Shown here: one piece after another, positions 30,782 through 41,009 of the stretch | Position numbering within the stretch: position 1 is the first letter of the stretch | Layout: each line of letters starts with the position of its first letter | NCBI RefSeq assembly: GCF_900106015.1 | Contig: NZ_LT629797.1 | Coordinates: 4,216,001-4,280,000 of the forward strand | DNA length: 64,000 bases | Direction: 5' to 3' | Origin: Pseudomonas sihuiensis | GTDB taxonomy: Bacteria; Pseudomonadota; Gammaproteobacteria; Pseudomonadales; Pseudomonadaceae | Translations under genes and position numbers: made by a program | Notes under the pieces: generated by a model | Database searches by the model: none | Told to the model about the DNA's origin: nothing | The model's input: the letters and a program-made list of their open reading frames with translations, nothing else

Positions 30782-30795
30782 TTGCTCTGGAGCAA
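30782..30795. promoter_or_regulatory. TTGCTC-TG-GAGCAA palindrome upstream of adhP
   Basis: Two perfect 6-base arms around a 2-base centre, 60 bases before the adhP start codon. Size and place suit a small dimeric regulator. No regulator gene is adjacent, so the binder is unknown. Confidence 0.35.
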
Positions 30796-30854
30796 TGTCG
30801 GCGTGGGCTGCGCGCGCACACTGGACAGACACTCGCATGCAAGAGGAACCGCGC

Positions 30855-31877
30855 ATGAACCGGACCATGAAAGCCGCAGTCGTCCACGCCTTTGGGCAGC
30901 CGCTGCGTATCGAGGAGGTGAAAACCCCGTTGCCTGGCCCCGGGCAGATTCTGGTGAAGATCGAGGCCTCGGGCGTCTGCCATACCGACCTGCACGCCGC
31001 CGAAGGCGACTGGCCGGTGAAGCCGAGCCTGCCGTTCATTCCCGGCCACGAAGGCGTTGGCTACGTGGCGGCGGTCGGCAGCGGCGTCACACGGGTCAAG
31101 GAAGGCGACCGCGTCGGCGTGCCCTGGCTGTACACCGCCTGCGGCTGCTGCGAGCACTGCCTGACCGGCTGGGAAACCCTGTGCGAGGGTCAGCAGAACA
31201 CCGGTTATTCGATCAACGGTGGCTACGCCGAATACGTGCTGGCTGACCCGAACTACGTCGGTATTTTGCCGAAGAATGTCGACTTCCTCGAGATCGCGCC
31301 GATCCTCTGCGCCGGCGTGACGGTATACAAGGGCCTCAAGGAAACCAGGGCGCGCCCCGGCCAGTGGGTGGCGATCTCCGGTATCGGCGGCCTCGGCCAC
31401 GTTGCGGTGCAGTATGCCCGCGCCATGGGCCTGCACGTGATTGCGGTGGACGTCGACGACGCCAAGCTGGAACTGGCGCGCAAGCTCGGCGCCAGCCTGA
31501 CCATCAACGCGCGCAAGGAAAACCCCGCCGAGGTGGTGCAGCGCGATATCGGCGGCGCCCATGGCGTGCTGGTCACTGCGGTCTCTAACGCCGCCTTCGG
31601 CCAGGCCATCGGCATGGCACGCCGGCACGGTACGGTGGCCCTGGTCGGCCTGCCGCCGGGTGATTTCCCCACGCCGATCTTCGATGTGGTGCTCAAGGCC
31701 ATCACGATCACCGGCTCGATCGTCGGGACTCGCGCCGATCTCCAGGAAGCGCTGGATTTCGCTGGCGAGGGTTTGGTCAAGGCCACGGTGCACAGCGACA
31801 GCCTGGACAACATCAATGGCATCTTCGATCAAATGCGCGGTGGGCAGATCGAGGGGCGGGTGGTGCTGCAGTTCTGA
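30855..31877 (+). CDS. adhP: zinc-dependent alcohol dehydrogenase AdhP
   Basis: A 340-residue medium-chain dehydrogenase. Catalytic zinc ligands are C42 (in GVCHTDLH), H65-E66 (PGHEGVG) and a Cys near 151. The structural zinc site is formed by C96, C99, C102 and C110 in [17 protein letters not shown]. The NAD fold has GIGGLGHVA. The close match to AdhP suggests an ethanol- or propanol-preferring enzyme. The ATG at 30855 is chosen over 30837 for its AAGAGGAA site at 30841-30848. It is divergent from purE. Confidence 0.94.
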   Translation: MNRTMKAAVVHAFGQPLRIEEVKTPLPGPGQILVKIEASGVCHTDLHAAEGDWPVKPSLPFIPGHEGVGYVAAVGSGVTRVKEGDRVGVPWLYTACGCCEHCLTGWETLCEGQQNTGYSINGGYAEYVLADPNYVGILPKNVDFLEIAPILCAGVTVYKGLKETRARPGQWVAISGIGGLGHVAVQYARAMGLHVIAVDVDDAKLELARKLGASLTINARKENPAEVVQRDIGGAHGVLVTAVSNAAFGQAIGMARRHGTVALVGLPPGDFPTPIFDVVLKAITITGSIVGTRADLQEALDFAGEGLVKATVHSDSLDNINGIFDQMRGGQIEGRVVLQF

Positions 31878-31995
31878 TTCGAGCAAGGCCACGGACTGGC
31901 AACTTTCCTACAGAACGGACGCGGACGGGCGCACAGATCGCCGCCAGGCGGCGGGCTATACTGTGCGCTCTTCATCCGAACAAGGACGTGTCGTC

Positions 31996-32790
31996 ATGAA
32001 ACAGTACGTTTCGCTCGTTGCCCTCTCCCTGCTTTCCCTTCAAGCCGCTGCGCTGGATCTGGCCAAGCATCCGCAGGTATTCGATGCCGGCCAGGGCGTG
32101 AGCCTGGCGCTGGCCCCTTCCGCCGACGGCACGCAGGCGCTGGTGCAGGTGCGCGGCATCAATCACCCGCTCGACGAAGTGGTGTTTCTTACCGACGTTC
32201 GCGAGCTGGGCAACGAGCAGCGCGACTATGGCATCCGTCTCGATGGCCGTGACTACAACCTGCTGAACAAGCGCCGCGCCTGGAGCGGCGAGAGCTACCA
32301 GCTCAACCTGCCGAACACCCAGGGCTTCGAGCTCAGCTACAACGAGGACAAGACCAAGGCGCTGAAGCCGAAGGACCTCCTGGCGATTTACCAGAAGCAG
32401 GAGAAAGATGGCCTGCAGGCGCGCCTCGCCGCCTTCGACCGTAAGCAGCGTGTTGCCGATTACAGCGCGCGCCTGCAGGAGATCGACGGCGAAGCCTCCA
32501 AGGCCTGCGCCACCCCGCTGAGCACCCAGGTGGACTGGAGCGCGATATCCGATGAGCAGCTGATCGGCCTCAGCGTGCCGAGTTTCTGTGGTGAAGTGGT
32601 TAACCAGATGGCCTACCTGTGTGGCAAGGACGACCGCTACAAGGCTGAGGCCAAGACCCTCAAGGGTGTCGACTGCCGTTTCGGCGAGAGCATGAAGTTG
32701 CGCGAGCAGGACGGCCAACTGCAGTTCACCACCCTCAAGGACGAACCGAATCAGGGCGACTTCATCAACGCCATTCTGCGTAATCGCTGA
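31996..32790 (+). CDS. secreted hypothetical protein
   Basis: From the ATG at 31996 it encodes 264 residues, starting with a signal peptide (KQYVSLVALSLLSLQAAA then LD). The mature protein begins with a beta-rich part, then a helical, charged middle (KPKDLLAIYQKQEKDGLQARL) and four cysteines spread over the last third, which may form disulfides. I recognise no catalytic motif. A TATACT box lies at 31957-31962, so it probably has its own promoter, 34 bases before the start. The function is unknown. Confidence 0.8.
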   Translation: MKQYVSLVALSLLSLQAAALDLAKHPQVFDAGQGVSLALAPSADGTQALVQVRGINHPLDEVVFLTDVRELGNEQRDYGIRLDGRDYNLLNKRRAWSGESYQLNLPNTQGFELSYNEDKTKALKPKDLLAIYQKQEKDGLQARLAAFDRKQRVADYSARLQEIDGEASKACATPLSTQVDWSAISDEQLIGLSVPSFCGEVVNQMAYLCGKDDRYKAEAKTLKGVDCRFGESMKLREQDGQLQFTTLKDEPNQGDFINAILRNR

Positions 32791-32871
32791 TCCTCTCGGG
32801 TGGGCTACGGCCCGCCGTCTCGCGGCATATTTCTTGCGTTCCTTTGCCTAATCACGCTTACGGAACGCATC

Positions 32872-33864
32872 ATGCTGCACGCCCCACTGACCACCCTGCA
32901 TGTGGTTTCCCTGATCCTCCAGCGCTTCGCCGAGCAGCCCGAACTACGCCCGCAATTGCTGGCTGGGAGCGGCATTGGTGCGGCTGATCTGGACAATGCC
33001 GACGCGCGCATCACCCGGGTGCAGGAGCTGCGGGTGTGCGCCAATGCCCTGGCCCTGCGTGCTGATCTGGGACTCGACCTGGGGCGCAGCCTGCATGTTT
33101 CCTCCTATGGGCTGCTGGGTTACGCCGCGCTCTCGGCTGCCACCTTTGGTGACGCCTGGCGTCTGTTGCTGCAGTACCCGGCGCTACTCGGCACCTATTT
33201 TCGCCTCGACATGCAGGTGGAAGGTGAGCTGGCCTGGATCTGCGCCAGCGGTTACCGCGATGCCGAGGCACTGGAAGTCTTCAACGTGGAGATGTGCCTG
33301 GCCTCGCTGAAGCTGATCGGTGACGAACTGCTACGCCAGCCGCTGTCATTGGAAGGCGCCGAGTTCACCTACGCTCGGCCAGACTACGTCTCGCGCTATG
33401 CGCAGAGCTTTCCCTGCCCGCTGCGTTTCTCGGCACAGCGCAATGCCTTCGCCTTTCCCGCCGCGTTGCTGGAGCGCCGGCTGCCGCTGGCCGACAGCGT
33501 CACCCACGGCGATATGGTGGAACGCTGCCGCCGTCTGAACGCCGAGTTCAGCAGCCGCCAGGCCTGGCTGGAGCGGGTGCGCCAGTTGCTCGCCGCGCAG
33601 TTGGCCGAGCCGCCGGGGCTGGAGAACCTGGCGCAGCAGATGCACTGCTCGCCGCGCACCCTGCGTCGTCACCTGCAGGAACTGGGCACCAGCTACCAGG
33701 GCTTGCTCGACGAGCTGCGCTTCGAGCGCGCCAAGGCGCTGCTCAGCGAGGAGCAATGGCCGGTGTATCGCATCGCCGAGGTGCTCGGCTTCAGCGAGAC
33801 GGCCAGTTTTCGCCATGCTTTCCAACGCTGGAGCGGCGTGCCGCCGAGTCGCTTTCGTGCCTGA
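32872..33864 (+). CDS. AraC-family transcriptional regulator
   Basis: A 330-residue regulator with the two-domain layout of the arabinose-binding/AraC type found in OruR- and ArgR-like Pseudomonas proteins. The N-terminal domain runs to about residue 200. The C-terminal double helix-turn-helix has LENLAQQMHCSPRTLRRHLQ near 248 and the second-helix signature YRIAEVLGFSETASFRHAFQRW near 300. The start at 32872 gives the usual length. The regulated gene may be the upstream secreted protein or an unlinked one; the sequence does not tell. Confidence 0.9.
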   Translation: MLHAPLTTLHVVSLILQRFAEQPELRPQLLAGSGIGAADLDNADARITRVQELRVCANALALRADLGLDLGRSLHVSSYGLLGYAALSAATFGDAWRLLLQYPALLGTYFRLDMQVEGELAWICASGYRDAEALEVFNVEMCLASLKLIGDELLRQPLSLEGAEFTYARPDYVSRYAQSFPCPLRFSAQRNAFAFPAALLERRLPLADSVTHGDMVERCRRLNAEFSSRQAWLERVRQLLAAQLAEPPGLENLAQQMHCSPRTLRRHLQELGTSYQGLLDELRFERAKALLSEEQWPVYRIAEVLGFSETASFRHAFQRWSGVPPSRFRA

Positions 33865-33880
33865 GACGAGCGATGGCATT

Positions 33881-33974
33881 CGCGGCTGAAGCCGCTCCTA
33901 CAAGAGCGGTAACTCACCCCCAGTGGGAGCGGCTTCAGCCGCGATAAAGGCTCGCCGCTGAAGCGCCTCCCACA
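33881..33974. repeat. Pseudomonas REP cluster
   Basis: Forward copy CGCGGCTGAAGCCGCTCCTAC starts at 33881 (20-base core), an inverted copy ends near 33944, and a degenerate third copy runs at 33950-33974. They sit between convergent genes, a common place for REP elements, and can act as transcript-end hairpins. Confidence 0.9.
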
Positions 33975-33982
33975 GGCGTCGC

Positions 33983-36019
33983 TCATTCCTCCGCCTGCAC
34001 GTTGCGGTACATCTGCAGCCGCGCTGCTTCATGCAAGCCACGGCTCAGCGCCAGCAGGCGCTGGAACTCTTGCGGGTGGCGCTCGGCGACGTTATCGCGC
34101 GGGGTCGGCGAGCGCAGGTCGTGCAGGGTCGGCGAGCTGCCGTCGTGTTGCATCTGCACGAGAAAATCTCGGGTTACCGCGCCGATCACCGGGAAGGTGC
34201 CTTCCTGCAGCACCAGCGGCACCACGCGCTCGCCTTCCGGCGCCGGCAGTTGCAGGTCGCGGCCGAGGCCACCGTTGTCGAAAGACACGCCGACCATCCC
34301 GGCAACGGTCGGTAGCAGATCGGCCAGGCCCACGGCTTCGTCGAATTCACGCGGCGTCAGCCATTTCGGTGCATGGATCAGCAGGGGCACGTTGTTGCTC
34401 TCCAGCCCCAGTTGCTCGAAGGCTGGCGCCATGTGCGGGATCTGGCTGATACGGGTGTTGTGGTCGCCGAAGAAGACGAAAATGGTGTCGTCGTAAAAAC
34501 CCTGCTCCTTGGCCAGCTCCATCAGCCGGCCGATGTTGAAGTCCAGCAGACGCACCGCGTTGTACTGCTCGACGCTGCGCGAGCCGGCCTGCTGCACCTG
34601 TTCCAGCGGCAGGTCGAGCGGCTCGAAGCCGTCGTTGTCCTTGGGGATGGTGAAGGGCCGGTGGTTGCCGGAGGTCTGCAGGTAGGCGAAGAACGGCTTG
34701 TCCTTCGGCAGTGCGCCGAGAATCTGCGAACTCTCCTTGAAGAAATCCAGGTCGGAGATACCCCACACGTCCACCTGTGGCGACTGCCAGTGGCGTTCCT
34801 CATAGAGCTGCACACCGTCGATGCTTTGGCGGATCAGCGCATTGATGTTGGCCCAGCCGGCGTTGCCGCCGATCATGTAGAACTTCTCGTAGCCTGGCAG
34901 GGCGTTGATCAGCGTGCGTTGACGGGCGATCAGCGGGTTGCGCGTCGCCGTCTCCTGGCGTGAAACATCGGGGATGCCGGTGATGCTCGCCCACACCGTC
35001 TTGGCGGTGCCGGTCACCGGCACGTAGAAGTGGCGGAAGAACCAGCTCTCCTTAGCCAGACGATCCAGATTCGGCGTCGGGTTCAGCGGGTTGCCATAGG
35101 CCCCCACGGCGCTGGTGCCGAGGGATTCGAGCATGACGAAGACCACGTTGGGCGGGCGCTCGGCCTGGATGCGGTGCGCCTGCGGCGGCTGGTGGCGGAA
35201 GAAGTTCAGCGCCTGCGCATCGCGCTCGCTGACGCCCAGATAATCGGCCACCACCTGGTAATGCTCGCGCGTGGCGGTCTCGTCGAAGGCGGCGGGTTCG
35301 AGCTTGAGGGTGTCGAAGAGAAACAGCGCCGGATTGATCCCGAGCGCACCGATCTGGCTGTTGCCGCTGTAGAAGGCGTCGCTCCAGCGCAGCGGCACCG
35401 GGTTCTCCAGGTTCAGCGCGCTGGCGCGGCCGAGCAGGCCGAAGAAGACCAGCACGCCCACCGCCGCCGCACCGCCGATTGCCGGCAACACGCCGACTCG
35501 TTGTGCTTGCGGTCGATCCAGGGTGACGCGCTCCAGGCGCAGCAGCGCCCAGGCCCACAGCACCACACCGGCCAGCCAGGCCAGGGTTATCCACAGTACC
35601 GGGTAGGTCTGCCAGAGCATGCCGGCGGAGATCTGCGCATCACCGGCAAAGCGCAACACCGTGGCATTGAGGCGCACACCCAGATAGGTGTAGTGGCCGA
35701 AGTCGATGATGTAGAGCAGGCCTAGCGCGGCCACGGCCAGCAGCAGATAGCCGCGCAGCAGCCAGCGCACCGCGCGAAAGCGCGCCAGGCGCAGCCTGGG
35801 CAAGGCCAGCAGGATGCCTGCCGGCAGCATCAGCAGCAGGGCCAGGCGCAGGTCGAAGCGCAAGCCTATGCCGAGGGTGGGCAGCACATCCGGTTCGCTG
35901 ATGCTTTCGACAGCGGAAAAACCCAGCAGAAACAGCCCGCGCAGGGCGGCGAAGAGTACGAACAGCAGCGCCGTCAGGCCTGCCAGGTAATGCAGGCGGC
36001 GTGATTTCAGCCAGCTCAT
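33983..36019 (-). CDS. LTA-synthase-family membrane sulfatase/phosphotransferase
   Basis: A 678-residue membrane enzyme. About five transmembrane helices occupy the first 195 residues, and an extracytoplasmic alkaline-phosphatase-like (sulfatase PF00884-type) domain follows from about residue 285. Visible active-site elements are VFVMLESLGTSAVG (metal-binding Glu), TGTAKTVWASITG (nucleophile region) and FVFFGDHNTR (metal-binding Asp-His). Relatives transfer glycerophosphate or phosphoethanolamine groups onto envelope glycans. Overlap with the next gene indicates an operon of three (membrane protein and sialidase-like protein upstream). Confidence 0.88.
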   Translation of the reverse strand: MSWLKSRRLHYLAGLTALLFVLFAALRGLFLLGFSAVESISEPDVLPTLGIGLRFDLRLALLLMLPAGILLALPRLRLARFRAVRWLLRGYLLLAVAALGLLYIIDFGHYTYLGVRLNATVLRFAGDAQISAGMLWQTYPVLWITLAWLAGVVLWAWALLRLERVTLDRPQAQRVGVLPAIGGAAAVGVLVFFGLLGRASALNLENPVPLRWSDAFYSGNSQIGALGINPALFLFDTLKLEPAAFDETATREHYQVVADYLGVSERDAQALNFFRHQPPQAHRIQAERPPNVVFVMLESLGTSAVGAYGNPLNPTPNLDRLAKESWFFRHFYVPVTGTAKTVWASITGIPDVSRQETATRNPLIARQRTLINALPGYEKFYMIGGNAGWANINALIRQSIDGVQLYEERHWQSPQVDVWGISDLDFFKESSQILGALPKDKPFFAYLQTSGNHRPFTIPKDNDGFEPLDLPLEQVQQAGSRSVEQYNAVRLLDFNIGRLMELAKEQGFYDDTIFVFFGDHNTRISQIPHMAPAFEQLGLESNNVPLLIHAPKWLTPREFDEAVGLADLLPTVAGMVGVSFDNGGLGRDLQLPAPEGERVVPLVLQEGTFPVIGAVTRDFLVQMQHDGSSPTLHDLRSPTPRDNVAERHPQEFQRLLALSRGLHEAARLQMYRNVQAEE

Positions 36020-36606
36020 GCGAGTTTCCTTGTCGGTCGGGCCAGCAGCCAGCGCACAGCGGCGCTCAACAACGCGCCCAGGCTATAGAGGGCCAGGTAG
36101 GGGTCGATCAGGTAATCCCAGTAGTTTTCCGAGGCGCCCAGGCGCAGGGCGAAAGCCAGGGTCGCCAACACCAGCGCCAGGGCGCCGAGCCAGCTGCGCT
36201 GGAGGATCAGCACCGCGCACAACAGGCCCAGCACCAGCAGCATCGGCCGGGGTTCGAAGCCCAGTTGGTACGGGTCGGCATAGCTCAGGCCCAGCGCCGC
36301 CGGGTAGAGCAGCACGGCCAGGCCGGTGAACAGCGCCAGGCTGGCCAGGCGATCACGGGCGCCGGCGTGCGACAGGCCAAAACGGCATAGCGTCGCCCAG
36401 CCAAGCAGCACCAGGCTGACCACTGACAGGTCGCCGATATAGGTGCGCAACTGCAGCGCCAGGCTGATGTCCTGGATCGGCACCAGGCTGAGCAGCAGGC
36501 AACCCGCCAGCAGGATGCCGCGCTGCGTCGCAGTGCGCGTCAGGCGCGCGAAGATCAGGAATGCGAGCAGGGTGAAGGCCAGATGCGGCAGCCAGAAATC
36601 AGTCAT
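36016..36606 (-). CDS. multispanning inner-membrane protein
   Basis: A 196-residue protein with about six hydrophobic helices, for example FWLPHLAFTLLAFLIFARL, LSVVSLVLLGWATL and MLLVLGLLCAVLIL. It overlaps the sulfatase gene by four bases downstream and the sialidase-like gene by eight bases upstream, so the three are one transcription unit. No known family is recognised. A membrane partner of the sulfatase is a reasonable inference. Confidence 0.8.
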   Translation of the reverse strand: MTDFWLPHLAFTLLAFLIFARLTRTATQRGILLAGCLLLSLVPIQDISLALQLRTYIGDLSVVSLVLLGWATLCRFGLSHAGARDRLASLALFTGLAVLLYPAALGLSYADPYQLGFEPRPMLLVLGLLCAVLILQRSWLGALALVLATLAFALRLGASENYWDYLIDPYLALYSLGALLSAAVRWLLARPTRKLA

Positions 36607-37876
36607 GTGGGCGGCGCTCCGAGAGCCAGGCCTCGTTGAAGCTCAGGTGCTTGATGAACATGTCGTTCCACGAATACACCAGGTGGTAGGCGCCTTCGCG
36701 GTCACGAGTGAAATAGGGATATTCGTAATCGAAGGTGCAGCCCTCGGCGCTGCACATGCGCGCGCTCACTCGTTCGAGGAACTGCGCCTGCTGCTCCGGC
36801 TTGCCGCCGCTGGCGCGGAATTTTTCACTGACCACGGCCGGGAATTCGTCTTGCGCAATCGGTTCGCCCCAGGGGTTGGGGCTTTCGTCGAGCTCGCCGA
36901 GAGTGCGCCAGTTGGCCAGGTTGGCGTCGGTGGCATAAAGGGTCAGGCGAAAGCGCCCGTCTTCGAGGTCGTTCATCGCCACCAGCAAGCTGCCGTCCGG
37001 GCGACCGACCGCCGCCAGGGACGAGTTGGGGTTGCTCGGCTCGACCGGCTGCGGATGGCTCCAGCTGCGCCCGGCGTCCTCGCTGTAGCTGGCCAGCACG
37101 CGGTGATGCTCCTCGCCGGCATAGCGCAAAAGGGCCACGGCGCGGCGTTCGTCCAGCGCCACCACGGTCGGTTGCAGGGAATCACGCCCCTTGCCGATGC
37201 GGTACTTGCCCAGCACTTCGCCGTTCGCGCTCAGGTGCAGGTACTCGGGAAACTTGCCGAGAAACTCGTGATACACCGGCAGGCCGATGCTGCCGTCGGT
37301 GTGGAACACCGGCGCGGCACGCACCAGGGTGCTGATGTTGAGAAAGGGGCTGGTGACCAGTTGCCGGGGCGCCGACCAGGTGTCGCCGAGGTCGTCGGAA
37401 ACCATGGCATTGACCGCGCTGCCGGCCCAGCCGCCGAGCGACACCGAGACGTAGAACAACCACAGGCGGTTGTCCGGCGCCAGGCTGATCACCGGATTGC
37501 CCAGCTTGCGGATGTGCTTGCCGACCGCGCGCTGGGTCGACTCGCGGCTGGCCAACACACGCTCGGCGCTCCACTGGCCGCTGCTGGCATCGAAGCGTGC
37601 GGCGCGAATCTGTACGTCGGCGGCACCTTCGCGAGTACCGGCGAACCAGGCTGCCATCAGATCGCCGCCGGGCAGGCCGGTGATCGAGGCGGAATGGACG
37701 AAATCCTCCAGATCGGAGGAGGCGAAGTGCGCGGCCATGGCCGGTGACGCATCGGCTGGCGCCGGTGGTTGGCTGGCGAAGGGCGCCAGCGCGTGGGGGG
37801 CAGCGCCGAACCAGGCGCAGGTGAACACCGTGGCAGCGCCCAGCAGCAGGGCGCAGGTCTTGAGGGTCGAGGTCAT
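36599..37876 (-). CDS. exported sialidase-like BNR-repeat protein
   Basis: A 425-residue protein with an N-terminal signal or anchor (LLLGAATVFTCAWFGAA). The rest is a six-bladed propeller of the sialidase superfamily, with Asp-box motifs SDDLGDTWS and SEDAGRSWS and the early block FAGTREGAADVQI in the position of the catalytic-arginine region. Whether it cleaves sialic acid is uncertain. Bacterial relatives act on diverse sugars. Coupling to an envelope sulfatase suggests surface glycan modification. Confidence 0.85.
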   Translation of the reverse strand: MTSTLKTCALLLGAATVFTCAWFGAAPHALAPFASQPPAPADASPAMAAHFASSDLEDFVHSASITGLPGGDLMAAWFAGTREGAADVQIRAARFDASSGQWSAERVLASRESTQRAVGKHIRKLGNPVISLAPDNRLWLFYVSVSLGGWAGSAVNAMVSDDLGDTWSAPRQLVTSPFLNISTLVRAAPVFHTDGSIGLPVYHEFLGKFPEYLHLSANGEVLGKYRIGKGRDSLQPTVVALDERRAVALLRYAGEEHHRVLASYSEDAGRSWSHPQPVEPSNPNSSLAAVGRPDGSLLVAMNDLEDGRFRLTLYATDANLANWRTLGELDESPNPWGEPIAQDEFPAVVSEKFRASGGKPEQQAQFLERVSARMCSAEGCTFDYEYPYFTRDREGAYHLVYSWNDMFIKHLSFNEAWLSERRPHD

Positions 37877-37886
37877 GTTCGGTGGT

Positions 37887-38201
37887 TCAGGGGTGTCTGG
37901 GCGAAGCCAGGTGCGAGCTGGCGACTTCTTCTACCGGGCGGGCATCTACCGGGTCGTAGTAGATCTCCAGCTTGCGGCCGTTGGCATCGAAGCCATAGAT
38001 CTCGTAGCAATTGCCGGGGGTGATGCGGAACTTGGTGATCTGCACGCCCTGGCGCTTCATCTGCTCGCGGAACTGCGACTCGGGCATCCAGGCGCTGCGG
38101 TCTTGCCGAGCGCAGTCGGTATCAGCGAGTGCGGCGCTGGATAGTGCAAGCAGTGCCAGCATCGTCAGGGCGCGAACGGGGCGGCGGGCCGGTGTCGACA
38201 T
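37887..38201 (-). CDS. small periplasmic PepSY-like protein
   Basis: From ATG 38201 it encodes 104 residues with a signal peptide (LTMLALLALSSAALA). The mature 80 residues read like a single PepSY-type domain (MKRQGVQITKFRITPGN and YEIYGFDANGRKLEIYYDP) with two cysteines. The start is fixed by an AAAGGA site ending 8 bases before this ATG; the earlier ATG at 38210 would overlap it. The PepSY fold often binds or inhibits partner enzymes. A link to the sialidase operon 10 bases downstream is possible. Confidence 0.82.
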   Translation of the reverse strand: MSTPARRPVRALTMLALLALSSAALADTDCARQDRSAWMPESQFREQMKRQGVQITKFRITPGNCYEIYGFDANGRKLEIYYDPVDARPVEEVASSHLASPRHP

Positions 38202-38389
38202 GCTCGGCATCCTTTGGCGTGGCTGATGGTAAGGGGCTTGGCCCCAGGCAGGTTGCCACCATCGGCCGCCAGGCTTAAGGAAAGCTTAAGCATCACGGGT
38301 TGTTACATTTACCTGCCGTGGGTGGTGGGGAGATTCATGGCCTACCCTCCCTGGCGGCGACCCGGCGGGCAGCGTCGCTACGCGCTGTT

Positions 38390-38414
38390 AAAAAATCGCT
38401 CTCGGCCATTTTTT
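38390..38414. terminator. A/T-flanked hairpin upstream of the acetylpolyamine deacetylase
   Basis: AAAAAAT and ATTTTTT arms around a GC-rich centre. It resembles a bidirectional intrinsic terminator and the similar structure at 45371. The gap 38202-38510 holds nothing else clear apart from a short GCTTAA...TTAAGC inverted repeat near 38275. Confidence 0.4.
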
Positions 38415-38510
38415 GGCCATTTCGATCCCCTTTTGGCCGTTGCCAGCGTTCTCGATTCGCTGCCAGCGGGCGAACAATGCAGGCACAACAACGAGCCTGG
38501 AGCGCTTTGC

Positions 38511-39539
<1,029 letters not shown>

Positions 39540-39590
39540 TCGGCGATCAAATCTGCCAAAACAAGAGCAACATTTCAGGGGTGAGAAACG

Positions 39591-40685
39591 ATGAAAGCCA
39601 TCAAACAGATGCTCGGCGTCGCCCTGTGCAGCGCCACCCTGCTCAGCGGCGCGGTGCAGGCCAAGGAGCTGCGCGTATACAACTGGGCCGACTACATCCT
39701 CCCGGAGGTGCCCAAGGACTTCCAGAAGGAGTCCGGCATCCAGATCACCTGGGACACCTTCGAGACCAATGAGGCGCTGGAAGCCAAGCTGCTAACCGGT
39801 AACTCCGGCTATGACCTGGTGATCCCGTCCAACCAGTTCCTCGAAACCCAGATCAAGGCCGGCGTGTTCGCCCCGTTGGACAAGTCCAAGCTGCCCAACT
39901 GGAAGAACCTCGACCCGGTGCTGCTCGGCCTGCTGGAGAAGAACGACCCGGGCAACCAGTACGGCGTGCCCTACATGTACGGCACCGTGCTGATCGGCTA
40001 CAACCCGGACAAGGTCAAGGCTGCGCTCGGTGACGACGCGCCGGTCAACAGCTGGGACCTGGTGTTCAAGCCCGAGTACATGGAGAAGCTGAAATCCTGC
40101 GGCGTGGCCATGCTCGACTCGCCCACCGAGATCATCCCCATCGCCCTGCACTACCTGGGCCTCGACCCCAACAGCGCCAACCCGGCCGACTACGACAAGG
40201 TCACCGAACTGCTGCTCAAGGTGCGCCCGTACGTGGCCTACTTCCATTCGGCCAAGTACATGACCGACATCGCCAACGGTGACATCTGCGTGGCCATTGG
40301 CTACTCCGGCAGCTTCTACCAGTTCGCCAACCGCGCCAAGGAAGCCGGCAACGGCGTGAAGATCAACTGGCGTCTGCCGAAAGAAGGCGCGCCGATCTGG
40401 TTCGACACCTGGGCCATCCCCAAGAGCGCGCAGAACGTCGATGAAGCCCATGCCTTCATCAACCATCTGCTCGAACCCAAGGTCATCGCGCCGATCAGCG
40501 ACTTTCTCGGCTACCCCAACCCCAACGTTCCGGGCATGCAGCTGGTGGGCGCGGAGATCGCCGACGATGCCGATCTGACGCCGACGCCGGAGCTGCAGAA
40601 GTCGCTCTACGTGGTGCAGCCGCTGCCGCAGAAGATCGAGCGGGTGCGTACGCGGGCCTGGACGTCGATCAAGTCGGGTAAGTGA
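39591..40685 (+). CDS. periplasmic polyamine-binding protein (PotF/SpuD-like)
   Basis: A 364-residue substrate-binding protein with signal peptide cleaved near VQA-KEL. The start of the mature protein, LRVYNWADYILPEVPKDF, and TWDTFETNEALEAKLLTGNSGYDLVIPS are signatures of the PotD/PotF family. IAPI and IAIGYSGS-like segments line the pocket. It pairs with the deacetylase 51 bases upstream, so acetylpolyamine scavenging is likely. No permease or ATPase genes are present here. The last six codons are duplicated 229 bases downstream. Confidence 0.92.
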   Translation: MKAIKQMLGVALCSATLLSGAVQAKELRVYNWADYILPEVPKDFQKESGIQITWDTFETNEALEAKLLTGNSGYDLVIPSNQFLETQIKAGVFAPLDKSKLPNWKNLDPVLLGLLEKNDPGNQYGVPYMYGTVLIGYNPDKVKAALGDDAPVNSWDLVFKPEYMEKLKSCGVAMLDSPTEIIPIALHYLGLDPNSANPADYDKVTELLLKVRPYVAYFHSAKYMTDIANGDICVAIGYSGSFYQFANRAKEAGNGVKINWRLPKEGAPIWFDTWAIPKSAQNVDEAHAFINHLLEPKVIAPISDFLGYPNPNVPGMQLVGAEIADDADLTPTPELQKSLYVVQPLPQKIERVRTRAWTSIKSGK

Positions 40686-40980
40686 CGATTAGTCTCTAAA
40701 AGCTCGCGGCTGAAGCCGCTCCTACAGAACACCGCACAAGCTGTAGGAGCGGCTTAACCGATGGTGCCCACGCTCTGCGTGGGCACCTGCGTTTGTGACG
40801 CTCTGTGTCATGTTGGGAGATGCTGGCTACTGCAACTATGGCAACGGACGCAGAGCGTCCTCGGCTGCGTTCCCACGCGGAGCGTGGGAACGATCAATCA
40901 AGTCGGGTAAGTGAGCGGCCCTGAAAGCTCGCGGCTGAAGCCGCTCCTACGGAACACCGCACAAGCTGTAGGAGCGGCTT
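40668..40980 (+). repeat. direct duplication of a gene end plus REP
   Basis: The 18 bases ending the polyamine-binding gene (ATCAAGTCGGGTAAGTGA at 40668-40685) recur at 40897-40914. Each is followed by the same REP pair with the shared stretch GAACACCGCACAAGCTG between arms (copies at about 40699-40755 and 40924-40980). The first copy lacks the final REP arm bases and is interrupted by a different palindrome family. Confidence 0.85.
40763..40891. repeat. three CGC-NNN-GCG palindromes (second repeat family)
   Basis: GGTGCCCACGC/GCGTGGGCACC at 40763-40787, GGACGC/GCGTCC at 40846-40860 and GTTCCCACGC/GCGTGGGAAC at 40869-40891. All have 3-base loops. They lie between the two REP copies, so together 40686-41009 holds only repeats. 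Confidence 0.8.
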
Positions 40981-41009
40981 CAGCCGCGAATGCCTTACCC
41001 GCAGGGCGC

